Notes under the pieces: generated by a model | Database searches by the model: none | What the model was told of the DNA's origin: nothing | Seen by the model: the letters and a program-made list of their open reading frames with translations, nothing else | Shown here: one piece after another, positions 1-11,700 of the stretch | Layout of the letters: each line of letters starts with the position of its first letter | How positions within the stretch are numbered: the first letter of the stretch is position 1 | Source of the DNA: Dryas octopetala | Lineage: Eukaryota > Streptophyta > Magnoliopsida > Rosales > Rosaceae | Assembly (NCBI GenBank): GCA_963921425.1 | Contig: OY992839.1 | Span: forward strand, 5,272,501-5,336,500 | DNA length: 64,000 nucleotides | Direction: 5' to 3' | Made by a program: the position numbers and the translations under genes

Positions 1-554
1 CTGTTTAAACAAGTTAGGTTTACTTATTATTGGTCAGTCCATCTAGTGATATTTCTCTCCACATAAAGTGAAAATGTTCTAAGCTTGAACCCCCCATCCC
101 ATATCCAAAAAAATAAAGAACGAGTTAATTTCATTGTTATGAACAAATATTATTCATGGGATGATATGGTAGTACTCCTAAAGTGACGATAAATTTGATT
201 TAGTCATGCTAATTAACTTTTAAATGAAAGACATACAAATCACAAATATTTGTTATTACTTTAAATTAAACAGTCACTGAAAAGATCGGACGCATTATAA
301 CTAGTGGCCGGTGAATCTTAGCCATTAAATTAATAGAACTAGTGTTAAAGTAATGTATAGTTGAAACATCTCAGCAACAAATTTTTTTTAAAAAAAGTTT
401 ATTTGAAAAATAAGCATGTTTAGCGCGCATTGAAAAATCATTAATTATATAAGATATATTGTACTTCAGCTTGTAGGAAAGTGAAATTAAGAAACTGAAT
501 GTACCTAGCTAGTTCATTGATTCGATACATTAAGATAATTAGTAGAGATTATGC
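1..554. other. AT-rich 3' flank of the AMS-like gene
   Basis: No coding signal or structured repeat is visible. The stretch lies downstream of the minus-strand bHLH gene and probably contains its 3' UTR and polyadenylation region. Confidence 0.5.
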
Positions 555-3410
555 TCAATTATAAAGATGTTCCAAGTGGTATGAATTAGGACTATGGTAC
601 TGGAGGTGGTGGTGATGGTAGTGATGGTTATGATGATAGTCCAATGCAGTACTGTCATTCTCTGATTTTTGAGCCATCTCAACCCACCCTTTGGATGGGT
701 TCTTCGTTATCTCCAGCAAAGAGTCCCTCACATCATCAGCTTGCACTAATTCACTGTCTTTCTTCTGCAACCAAACATAATAATTAATAACAACAAAAAT
801 AAAAACACAATAAAACCCCCAAACAACTCTTTGGTAGCACATATTTAGCCTATTTGTACAGTCTCAACCGGCCATTATGTCATTTCTCTAATAGAAGTAT
901 AACCCACTTATCTATTAGAGATGATAGAATATACAGTCAATTGACATGGTACAAATAATTTTTTTTTATAATAATTGATCACATCAGTTATATAAAATAT
1001 AAGAGATGTATAATAGAAGCAATTTCTTACCTCTACTTTAAAGACATTAGACACGAGGCTTCTGAAGCTAGTCACATTTGCATTAGTTACTTCCAAGCCC
1101 AAAGTATCCAATGCCTCCATCAATCTCACAAACCCTCCAGGCTTGTGCTCACAGAATACAGTCACAAAGAATTCATTACCATCTAACTGAGTCACGCCCA
1201 CTTGTGGCTGCAATTAATTGTCCATTAATCCTTTGATTAAATACCCAAGAGAGCCCTCCAATAAATAAATAAATATATATATATATATATCCAAATTTAA
1301 AGAATATAAGGTTATAACTAAATTTAGTACCTCCATCTGTTGTCCCTTGTCATCAGTACGACCCGAGTCCTGGTTTTGTTTTGTGATGCTGCCATTGCCT
1401 GCTGGTGTGCCCACATGAAACCCATTGGGAGGCTTATCATTTTCTGGTTTAGTCACTATGAAAGTTCCATTTGGACTGAGCATATCTGATTGGAAATTGT
1501 TGTGGTTTCCACTGATATTATTGGCAGTTCTCTTAGCTCCTACTTTATCATCATTTGAATGTTGTTCAAGTTCATCTTGGAGTTCTTTCACTTGCTTCTG
1601 CAAGTCCTCCACGAACTTGATCGCGTCCACAAGAATGGAAGCCTTGTCCATCTGAGAATCAAGATGAATAATAATGGGCATTAGATGCTGCCAGAAGGTT
1701 TTCATGATATATAATTAAGGTGAATTTCTCAATAAAGTTCCATAGAGCATGACTTCTAGAGCCCTTGCAATTTGTAAATACTCTCATACACGTGCAGTCT
1801 CTCCCAGTACTTTGCAAACCAACAAATAAGTGGAGAATTAATGAAGATTGGAGGTTTCATGACTCTGGTAACATGCTAGGCAAATACTATAGTCTAAGCT
1901 GTTAGAAAATGTACCAACACTGTATATCAAGCTAGCAACTAGATTACTATATATGCTATTGAAAATGCTAATGTGTGAAAAAGCCAGGAAATTATACTAA
2001 GTTGAGAGAGTACTTGACCAAATTCAATAAGGCCAATGATCACCTTAGAAATGTTGGGAACCAAAACTCGAAGGCGATATAATCTTTCATTAAGCTTCTT
2101 CCTTCTATTCCTCTCTGCCACAAGGTTTTTGGACTGAGGCCCTTTCCCTGTTCTTTTCCTATAATTTGTGTCACCATCATCATCAATTTGATCACTGCAA
2201 TCTGAAATCGAATCTGCCGGTCCACCCTCCTGTTTAACCGAGTCCTGATCACCCTGCTTCTCCATGTTTTCTAATGCCTGCATAACATGCATATCAGACA
2301 CTGTAGCTTGTGTTAGTACATGTATTTCCTGCTCCTGTGAAATGTTGCATTGGGCAGTGATGAAATCAATGACTTGTTGGTCTTCAGAGACCTGTGAAAG
2401 AAAATAGATAAAATCAATACTTATAATGTGTGAATTTGACGAATATATGTTCAAGTGTTACAGCAGTCGGACACTCACTCACATATTAAAAAGCTAGTTA
2501 CAATAAAACTATTCGTGACATGATCACTTACAAACCATATCTCTTGCATATTTTGATTCTATATATATACAGATGCTCTGTCTGCTAGAGATGTGATTCT
2601 TGATGTTGGTTCATATCATAGAACTAACATAAGAAATTAAAGGAAGGCTATTAAGTGAAGAAGCATTATATCATACATCTTTAGAGACAAACAGCTCGAT
2701 CAATACTCCTGCAAATGGAACCAAAACTCTGGTCCCATCTCTTTCCTGCAAAGTGAATATAAGTAGGACAGTTATATAAATATAAAAATATATATATATA
2801 TGCTCAATAAATTATAGAGGGGTTTTCTTTTGGAAATAACTTGGAGGGACTCACTACCATGGGTCTTGAATCTCTGTTACTAGAAGAGTTCAACCAACTG
2901 GGCTGGTTTGATATCAAGGTCTGTGCATAAATCCTGTCCATGAGGGGTCATGGTTAAATAATGACATTAAACACTACTTAATTTCTATTAACTATGCTAA
3001 TTATGATTGAATGAGTAAACAAAAATGAAAGGATGTAAATAAGTATACCCCGAGTCCAAGGGCAGTGAAGAAGGAAGTTGAGAAAGAAGATCACAAGAAT
3101 TGGTTCTTGAGTAGTGCTGCATTGTATCCCTGCATGGAAGGACAGGATAAACTGGAAACAGAAGTTCTTGTCCCCCATTGATCTGTGTGTTCTCATCACT
3201 CCCAGAACAACAACAATCCACCCACTCGAGAAACCTAAAACCAATCTAAAATTTTAGGGGAGAGATTAATAATATAATTAGTAACAGTTAATTAATCAAA
3301 TAGTTGCTAGGCGTTCTTGACCTTTGGTCTTCACTCAATTTCCATAGAACACAATAATCCCAGCCTTTCAAACCCACAAGGGGTCTAAGCTTCTCAATCA
3401 GATTTTGCAT
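555..3410 (-). CDS. AMS: AMS-type bHLH transcription factor (anther/tapetum regulator)
   Basis: Eight exons on the minus strand: 3410-3322, 3234-3049, 2933-2858, 2745-2677, 2391-2044, 1651-1331, 1207-1031, 764-555. Every junction is GT-AG and in frame, giving about 491 residues. The N-terminus ([19 protein letters not shown]) and the DCCCSG and [10 protein letters not shown] segments are the bHLH-MYC N-terminal domain of the ABORTED MICROSPORES group. The basic region with [13 protein letters not shown] lies at about residues 228-256 and the second helix ([13 protein letters not shown]) follows. An ACT-like domain ([16 protein letters not shown]) lies at about 370-450, and the tail is histidine-rich. 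In Arabidopsis, AMS controls tapetal and pollen-wall genes as a nuclear dimer. The protein is shorter than Arabidopsis AMS (571 residues from memory) because the linker before the bHLH is short. A 5' UTR exon above 3428 is possible: an AG acceptor sits just upstream of the chosen ATG, and an in-frame ATG exists at 3479. It could be an AMS-like paralogue rather than the orthologue. Confidence 0.88.
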
Positions 3411-3925
3411 AATGATACTGTTCAAAATGCCACCTGCAATCATAAATTGTAAAAGGGCCAGTGGAAACATGGAGATCATTTCAAAATTCTAGTAGAATCT
3501 TGCAGAATAAGTTAGGTTTGTCAGAGAACCAAAGATGACTATCAATGATCACAACAATGGAATTCATCATAATGCTTCAATTAATAACTTTGTTTGTTTA
3601 TCAATTTCTATTGTAATTTCGCTATTACTAGCTTTTCAAGTACACTATATATGGAACACTCCTCTGTTTAGTAGTGCACTAATTACAAACACCCAACAAG
3701 AGAGAAGCTAGTGGACCTGGTGCTGGCAGCTGATGACAATATTGGTACTTGTTGCTTCCAAGATTATTGTGGCTGCCTCTTTTTACTGAACACAGTAAGA
3801 AAACCAAAAGAAGAAGGGAACAAGAAACAAGATACAAGTAAGACAAAGGTAGAAGAGGTCCATGCAAATTTTAGGACTTGATGATGGTAATAATTAACTA
3901 CTGCACCATCATCCAAAATTAAGCT

Positions 3926-3926
<1 letters not shown>

Positions 3927-3972
<46 letters not shown>
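3927..3972. repeat. (AG)n microsatellite upstream of the bHLH gene
   Basis: About 23 uninterrupted AG units lie about 520 bp upstream of the AMS-like start codon, in the promoter or 5' leader region. Such a tract is likely to vary in length between individuals. Confidence 0.95.
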
Positions 3973-3973
<1 letters not shown>

Positions 3974-4839
3974 ACCCACCTCATCATACCTGAATACCCA
4001 TCTGACCAAACTGAGAAGCTAGAGAAGCCAATAATACAACAAGCGAACCCACTATCTGACAATATTCAAAGTAGTATGCTAAAAAAATCACATTTTCTCA
4101 TTCTATTCTGACAGATGATGTATCAATTAACAATTTGTCATAAAATATTGTTCTTTCCGGCATTACTTATTAGTTAAAGCTCAGCTCCATTGGTTGGTGA
4201 ACTGCAGCTCATGCATGAAGGAGAGAAAAGTGTTTTTATTTATTTCTTATTGGCTATTAAGAGAGAAAGAATTTAATATATGTTTAAAGAGGAAAAGAAA
4301 AATTAAAGATTATAATTAAATAGGTGAGTTGGAAATGATGGGAGGCATATATTGCATGACCTATGATGGCGTACAAAACCCTAACTACCTTACCTAGTTT
4401 TGTATTCGTTTTGGTTCAGTATATTTCTTTCATGTTTCAACTACTCTAGCTACAACTTTGAACAGAAAACAGAAACAATATATCAGCAGTATCATAGGGA
4501 ATATATTGTGCCATATAGTGGAAGATTGGGAACCACTTTGTCCCCCAATTGGATAAAAGGATCGGTTAACATGGCTAATTTAGACTACACATATTGAGTT
4601 AAGAGTCTAACTTAATCAATGGTCCATATTCACTATATGGTAACATTGTTATGTTGTCAGATTATTTAGCAAGAGAATATTTTCATAAGAGTCTAATTTA
4701 ATTAATTATCTAAATGTTGACAAGTAAGGTATTGCATCCTTAAGTGTTGAATCTTTCAATTCATTGTCAATTGATTTTGGATTAAACATCTAAAAGAATT
4801 TTTTAATATTTACAAATGTGGCTAAATTTACCGGTAGAA
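3973..4839. other. Intergenic, AMS-like promoter side
   Basis: AT-rich, with no supported gene. It contains the distal promoter of the minus-strand bHLH gene. A 65-codon open frame at 4400-4597 has no recognisable features. Confidence 0.4.
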
Positions 4840-5189
4840 ATTGGGATTTTAATGAATTTTAAAAGAATCTGAAAATCCATAGAAATCTAGATGTATTCAA
4901 TTCAGAATTTTAAGAATTTCATAGAAATTCAGGTGTATTCAATTCAGAATTTTAAAAATTCCATAGAAATTTAGGTGTATTTAATCTCTCATGGATTTTA
5001 AAGGATTTTATTAAGTTGTGGATTTTGATAGATTTTGAACTAAAAACAAAGGCGATATAAGAATTTCACTCTTTCTTTCTTAGATTTTGATGGATTCTAT
5101 GAAATTTCATAAGAATTTATAAAATCAATGAAATGCATGAGTTTATAAATTCTTTAAAATCCATCAAAATTTTTTAATTTAATACACCC
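4840..5189. repeat. MITE-like inverted and tandem AT-rich repeat
   Basis: A ~51-bp unit (gtgtattcaattcagaattt) occurs about 2.5 times at 4891-4985. The segment 4971-5189 has imperfect inverted ends (aggtgtatttaat on the left, attaaatacacc-like complement on the right) and inner complementary blocks around atggattttaaag. This matches the look of common dicot MITEs with GGTGTATT termini. I could not find a clean target-site duplication. Confidence 0.5.
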
Positions 5190-7528
5190 CTTCAAATTTT
5201 CTGATCGATGAAATCTGGCTTCCTTTTAGCAGACTACCAAAGATTAAAACCAAGAAGGCTGGACTGAGGATGCTTTGAGTTTTGTTAGGCCCAGGAGCAT
5301 TCTAGTGTAGTCTTGCTTCTTCTTTGGGCCTTTGGCCGCATTGTACCAAAAAATAAATGTCAAATGAAGTCTAATTAATTTTTCCACACCTAATTTCTTA
5401 TAGCGGTCCATATTCTATTTATTATTACTTATCACAAAGTCCCACACATTAAAATGAAAGTTAGCTTCTAGAGTTTTTTTGTCTTTTTTCGGGTACAAAG
5501 CTTCTAGATTCTTTGATTGCAATGCAGTACATTTGGGGATAAAGACCTAAGGAAAGAAAACTAACTTCAGATAGCTATGGAGTATGGACCTATCACCTAC
5601 AGAACCCCTTAAACAAGTTATAAAATACGTGCTCTTAGACAATCCCAATTCCCAAGTTAGCTTGGCTATTTGCAATGAAGTTTCGTTTTCTTTACATATG
5701 CATGCTTAAGGAGTTAACGAAACAACTTCAATCGATTCACGAGATCCTTGAGTCCTTGACAGTTGGAGATAAGGCTAAAGAGTGAATGGCTAGCTTCTAG
5801 ATGATTTTTGACCAATGCTTAGCACCTTGATTCCAAACAAACTTTAACTTGTAGCCTTGTAGGCAAGAAGTTAACTAAAGAAGTTAATTGAGAAGGGAAA
5901 TAGACTCGATATTAGCTGGACTCGATAAATTAATAAGATGCAAATAAACAACTAAGCTTCCTAAGTCCCCCACTCGGGTGGGATCAAGTTCAATAGACCT
6001 GACCGACCAAGTATAATGTTTCATCTTAAAATGCCTCAGTATTATTAATAAGAAATCTTCATATAAATTGTTGTGCGTGTCCCATGACTTTAAATCTAGA
6101 CGCACAACCCCAACACACCCGTGTTGATATGAATAGACGTGTAATCTTGACCATTTAATCGAATTGAATAATTGAGATAGCTTAGAAATGGGAAGGTATC
6201 TACAATTCTACATTCCTAAATGCTAAGCACTAAAGTGCCCAACACTATATTATATAAACATCGCATACGTGATGTGGGGTGTAGGTCAAATGTAAGTACC
6301 TGAAACTACTTTATAAAAGTATATAAACAAGAAAGCAATTACCACCAACTCAATTTTGTCAATGAATTTACATCAGCGAATCTACTCGTATCGTCCAGAA
6401 GAATTTGTAGCCACTAGCCACTGGCCCACAGTAGCGTCAGCCAAATCGTCAGCAATAGCTAGCAATTCGTCGGGTGGGGACACCTATGTGTGTGGTGCTT
6501 TGTCAACCTTGGAAATACACTCGACATTTTCACATTAAAAAAGCTGTGAACTTTTCGGTATTATTTATTTATTCACTTTCCAGAGAACTCATCGCTAATA
6601 TGGTCATAAGTCAAAACAAGAGTGCTCCACCAACCAACTTAGCACTTTACCCTTCACACAACAAGTGCCTGCCAAAAATCTGCAGCGACAGAACTACAGC
6701 CAGCCCATCGAGACCCTTTTGGTTCCAAGGTCGGCTCTCTCCCTCTGGCCCTTCCCTTTCTAATTTTGGTTGTTGTTGTTGTTCTTTTTGTTCTTGGTGG
6801 TTTTAGTGGAATTCTGGAGTTGGGTTTTCATGGGAACCTGTTGAAATATTGAATTCTGTAAGTCCATGATCTTAATTCTTATGGTTGGTGATGAGAAAGT
6901 TTAGGAAATAATATGTTAAATGTTCATGTTTTTGTTTTTGAAGATTTGTTTTTGCTGTGTTTGGTTGCTGAGATAAGGTGGAAAAACAAAGGGACTTAAG
7001 TTTCTGCTAGACTTATGATTTAAGTTTTATAAGTTTTTTTTTTCTTTATCATATTGAAAGCTCACCTTAGCTGACTGGTTGAATTGAATTGAATGGTCAA
7101 TAGTGATTCTTGTTTGCTTGATGCCTGATGGTGAAAGCACTGAAAGGTCCGGTACTTTGGTTTGAACTTTTCTTTTCCTATTATTTTTTTATTCTTTTGC
7201 TATGCTTGATCAGTGATTAAAGTCTAAAACAAAGCTTTAATGAAGTTGTGGGTATTTCTGAGTGTTAATTTTCATGGTTTTATTAGATGAGATGTCGCCT
7301 TTTGTTTTTGTTTGAAATATTGGAGTTAAATTTTATGCTTTGCTGATTTTTCCAATTCTTGAACAAAGTGTTTCAGAGATTCTAATGGTTTGGAATTTTA
7401 AGAAAACTGTAGGAAAATTTTTTTTAATTGGAAAACCAAATTTCCGAACCTTCCATTCCGTGTGATGGGTTAATAAATATTCAAAATTGTTTAATGAATT
7501 TATAATTTGCAGGCTAAAACAGAGAGAG
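5190..7528. other. Intergenic plus probable leader of the PEARLI 4-like gene
   Basis: No protein-coding exon is supported. The 3' part, roughly from 6640, is richer in GC and pyrimidines and is followed by a T-rich stretch that ends in an acceptor (tttgcag, ending at 7512) just before the ATG. This suggests a non-coding first exon and a leader intron for the downstream plus-strand gene. The exact transcription start is not determined. Confidence 0.4.
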
Positions 7529-10500
7529 ATGGCTTTGATAGGAAGAGTACATCCTGACTGCCCAAATGTATCTAATCCGTACCATGAATGCACTGAAAAT
7601 TGCTTGAGAAAGATTGCTGAAGGGAAAGGCCGGAAGAACAAAAAGAAAACAGGTTACTGTCACCTTTTTCTCTTAGTCCCTACCTAAAGTTCATCACCAA
7701 ACTGTCTCACACTCTCAAGTTCATATCTGGTTAATGAGTTATTGGAGCAATTTATTTTTATTCAGTTTTCATATATCTTAGTTAAGCAATTAAAAATGCT
7801 TCCGCACTTTCAATGAATTGATTTTCAATATAAATTCTGTAGTTTATCTAAACTATGTGTGCCATTATTTTCCCGTGGCGTGCATTTCATGTCATTCTCG
7901 TTGCCATATAATTTCTTATTGGATTTTCTGGTCACTCTTTTGCATAAGTAATTGGGCATGTTGCCCGGTCTGTTAACTCTGTTATTTTTAGTACCTTATG
8001 GCTTTCTTTCGGAATTTTATTTGGGCAGAGTGTTTCTTGTAGTGAAATATTGGTTCGGAGAGTGTTTCTTCTGGGGGTTTTCTCTTTTAATAATTTTCTG
8101 AGTAGAGGTTGGAAATTTTAGATTTTTTTTGTTTTTCTTTTCTTTAAAGATAATGGCAGTGGTATAAAAGATGGTGAGTTCATCAAAAAGAGGGGTGAAC
8201 AGAGAAGAGTGGATAGGGCATCTAATCCTTACCATGATGATGAATACATGCTGAAAAGAACTGCTGGTGGTGAAACTCGTGGGGATATAAAAGAATCAGG
8301 TTTTTCCCCAATTTTTGTGTAGTGACTTCTCAATAGACTGTGTTAAGTAATTTTGTACATTTTTCTTACCTGGCCTGCAATAAATAGAAAAACCACATAG
8401 AAGAACATGCAGTTCTTACAGAGACAAAGGTTTTAAAGCATGAATGAACACCTTCTCTTTCTAATTGAATGTACTTGAAAAGCCTTGTCTGGAACCTGCA
8501 AATTATTCCATGTGTCAAATCTATGTTTGCTGTTAGACAACAATTACATGGTCTTCCCAAGTAAGATATTTTTAGGTCGCCATCACTTCATCTCACCTTT
8601 CATGGCATCACCTTTCTTGATGTTGTAAAACCTACAGCACTTCATCCCTTAAGTCCAAGGAAATGCCATCATTTCCTAGAATTTAATTTCACACAAGCCT
8701 GAGGTCTGCAGGGAAATCTTCTTCTTCCACATGAATACAAGATGCTTTGGGCAAGAGAAGCCCTTGTTTATTTTTAATTCATTTCTCTTCCACGTGCCAT
8801 GCACATAATACACATGGATCATAATAATGCTTGTTCCCCATTTTTGTATGGTCTGTTTGACTTGCAGGCTCCATCGTTGATGTTCCTATATTGGGCAGAA
8901 AAAAGGAGAGATCCCGACCAAAGCCCCCTCAAGAGCTTGACAATGTACCTGGCCAAGGTGTAGTTTATCCTTTTGAGGCTCCATCATCTCCATCCAAGGA
9001 AAAGGCAAAAGTAGAGAATGGTGAGCATAAATCTTCCTTCATCTGACAGATTGATTTTTGAGAAGTTCCACCTTACAGGTTGTGGATTTATTTATTCATT
9101 CTCTTCCAGCTTTGATGCACATGTATGCATGGATGCAGATGTGGTCATGCTTATTTTTCCTAATTTAGGGTCAGTCTTAATTGCAGGCTCCGTCCTTGAT
9201 GATCCTATATTTGGCAGAAGAAAGCAGACATCCCATCCAAAGTCCCCTGAACAGCTTGAAAATGTACCTGGTCAAGGTGTAGATAATGGTGAGCATAAAT
9301 TTTCTTCAACCTGAAAGATTGTGAATTTATTTATTCATTCCTCTTCCACCTTCCATGCACATATACACATGGATACAGACATAATCATACTTTCTTTACT
9401 AATTATGGTCAATTTTAATTTTAGGCTCGGTCCTTGATGATCCTATATTCGGCAGAAGAAAGCTGGTATCCCAACCAAAGCCCCCTGAAGAACTTGGTCA
9501 AGGTGCAGTTTATCCTTCTGATTCACCACTGTCTCCGTCTAAGGAAAAGGTGAAATTACAGAATGGTGAGCATAAATCTTATTCTCCACCGTCTTCTGAG
9601 GTAAAAGATCCTTCTTTGAACAAGGGGCAAGGCCTGTCTCTGTTAGTGCCTCCATCTGGACTTATCATAATGGTGCCCTCTCTCTTCCCATACACAAATT
9701 TTTTTACCAAATCTGTGTTTATTTTTGTATCAATTTGTCTCCTCCCTCATATTATCTCTCTCTGACAGCCTGAATATCCTAAAGACCCTCCAGAGAATGG
9801 TTCTACCGACCTCACTGGTAATCAGAAGGAGGACGAAAATCTTCATGATTCGCCTGGGGTTGTTCCAAATCTTACTGTCAACAATGTAGGAGAAGGCACT
9901 ACTGGTTCAGCTTCTGAGTCTAGAAGCTTTAGTTTCTCAGGTACTCCCCATGCTTTTGAAGAGAGTGATGACGACGAGGCACTATCTGTTAAATCTGATT
10001 CCAGTGTGTCTGTGGGAAAATACCGTGTGAAAGGAAGTTTCTCTTCCATTCTCCAGTCAATCTTTGACAAGTATGGTGATATAGCAGCAAGCTGTCAATT
10101 GGAATCAATTGTCATGCGCTCTTATTATCTCGAGAGTGTGTGTTTTGTTGTTCAAGAGTTGAAACGCACTTCAATTAAGCAGCTGACAAAATCTAAAGTC
10201 CGAGAAATGTTAGCTATTCTTAAGGATGTAGAATCCTCAGGAATGGATGTTAGTTGGCTTCGTCTTATGCTCAATGAATGCACTGAAACCATTGAACTCG
10301 TCAGTCAACACCGAGCGTTCGAAGTAGCAAAGGCCAACTGTGACCGTGATATAGAATCAACAAGGAAAGAACTAGAATCCCAAATGGAGGTTTTGGCTCA
10401 GAAAGAAAAGGAGGTTGCTGATGCCAAGAAGCAAGTTGCTGAAACCAGAGCTCACCTGAGGGAGCTTGAGCTTAAATCTTCTATTTTGAGTGAGACTGTT

Positions 10501-10563
10501 AGTACTATGAAGTCCAAGGTTGAAAGTCTTCAAGACAAGTCATTGTTGGACAAAGTCTTGTGA
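7529..10563 (+). CDS. PEARLI 4 (phospholipase-like) family protein
   Basis: Six exons: 7529-7652, 8150-8299, 8868-9020, 9187-9288, 9425-9672, 9769-10563. All junctions are GT-AG and in frame, giving about 523 residues. The last exon encodes the C-terminal PEARLI 4-like domain (from about GSFSSILQSIFDKYGDIAAS to the end), with a long coiled coil rich in E, K and Q. That family is annotated 'phospholipase-like' but has no proven enzyme activity, and I see no lipase motif. The N-terminus (HPDCPNVSNPYHECTENC) is the short conserved head found in many such plant proteins; exon 2 carries a degenerate second copy (ASNPYHDDEYMLKR). Exons 3-5 are three tandem copies of a module with the pattern GS-(I/V)-(V/L)-D-x-P-I-(L/F)-GR. 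The internal exons 2-4 are all phase 1-1, so modules can be gained without breaking frame. The start is the first ATG after the leader acceptor. Confidence 0.82.
8868..9672 (+). repeat. Tandem exon-plus-intron duplication inside the PEARLI 4-like gene
   Basis: Exons 3, 4 and 5 all begin with a G-C-T-C-C/G start coding GS(I/V)(V/L)D, and each copy has a GTGAGCATAAAT motif: it is the splice donor of exons 3 and 4 and is read through in exon 5. Introns 3 and 4, and the end of intron 2, share long similar blocks (tttatttattcatt, tccatgcacat, acatggat). Whole exon-intron units were therefore duplicated. Exon 4 has lost the segment coding VYP and SPSKEK that exons 3 and 5 keep. Confidence 0.85.
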
Positions 10564-11030
10564 GGCAACAGCAAAAGCTGTAAAGCCTCTGTAATAACTT
10601 AAAGATAGGTCACATATAAAATGTTCTAAAGAGTAAAGAGTGGAACTAGTCCATAATATCATTTTGTACTTGTAGCCATGAGGTAATCTTAGGTTATCTG
10701 TTGATTTCACTGCCTGGTATTACAAGTCATGTGAGGATTGTATGATTGAAGACTCTACTGATTTGAGAATCATGATGTCATTTTTATTTTTAAGTTTTTC
10801 TGCTTGACATGAACACAAGGGAGGTAAACGAAAGTGGTTGATTAATTGATGCTTATTTCCCTTTGAACATGTCATTGTTCAAAATATTGGCCAACATTCC
10901 GAAATGTTGGATTTTAGACTAGTCGAGATATGTCCTCGATATTTCGCAAAAATCAACAAATATTGGAAATTTTCGACATTGTATTGATAATCACTGATAT
11001 TTAAAGGAAAAAAAGTTAAAAAAAGGGAAG
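10564..11030. other. 3' flank of the PEARLI 4-like gene
   Basis: Probable 3' UTR and terminator region for about 200 bp, then AT-rich DNA with no gene. A small palindrome-like block (aatattggccaacattcc and aaatgttgg) lies around 10880-10910. Confidence 0.4.
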
Positions 11031-11185
11031 AATGATAATTAAGCCAAAGAAATCCTAATTTTCCATGCCCATCTACCATTCAACCCCAAACTAAAACTCT
11101 ATAAATTACACAAATTTATGAGAGTTTCGGCACCCAAAACTTGAGCAGAAGCCTTCCATCAACAGCTATGAGCTTTGTGAATGTG

Positions 11186-11249
<64 letters not shown>

Positions 11250-11683
11250 GTCTGGTGTCTTAGCATAAGAACTTCTTTGTTTGTTTGAATCGACAAAAAC
11301 ACTTGTAGAAAAGAATATGGGTGCTGACTGTTGAGTTTGTACTTCTTTAACGTTTTAATTAATTGATTAATGGGTGTTGGCCCTTATTATAGTTTTATAA
11401 TTAGGGGTTTGGGCTTCTACTACAAAGATTGGGTTTAAAACAATGAGATCTCTAAAACAGCATATACTCTTTATTTTTTGTCAATTAAAACAATATATTC
11501 ATGAACACAAAAAATTGGGGGCTTTAGACTATTTTTTTAGGAGTTTTTTTGCTAGTTAAATATCTCAATTTTACATTCTCATTTAATATTTGTGAGGTGG
11601 TTGGGTATTTTTTTTATAGTAATTGCATATGATATAATATTTGTGAATTATAGTACCCTTTACTATATTATTATATTTAACTC
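11031..11683. repeat. ~650-bp direct repeat, copy A (left of satellite)
   Basis: It begins aatgataattaagccaaag and is repeated at 13676 with the same order of parts: a TATA-like ctataaatta, a leader-like block (gtttcggcacccaaa), a short ATG-GTGAG stretch, a CT microsatellite, then a T-rich tail ending near gtgaattata. The similarity is high but not perfect. Confidence 0.85.
11187..11247. repeat. (CT)n microsatellite in copy A
   Basis: About 30 CT units directly follow a GTGAG-like splice-donor motif. The paralogous tract lies at 13838-13900. Confidence 0.95.
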
Positions 11684-11700
11684 TTGATATGCCCTAAGGG

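Noticed and set aside
3764..4009. Ser-Leu repeat frame on the minus strand
   Set aside because: It is a translation of the AG microsatellite upstream of the bHLH gene.
6474..6806. 110-codon frame ahead of the PEARLI 4-like gene
   Set aside because: It has no family resemblance, low-complexity Cys/Phe at the end, and lies in the probable leader region.
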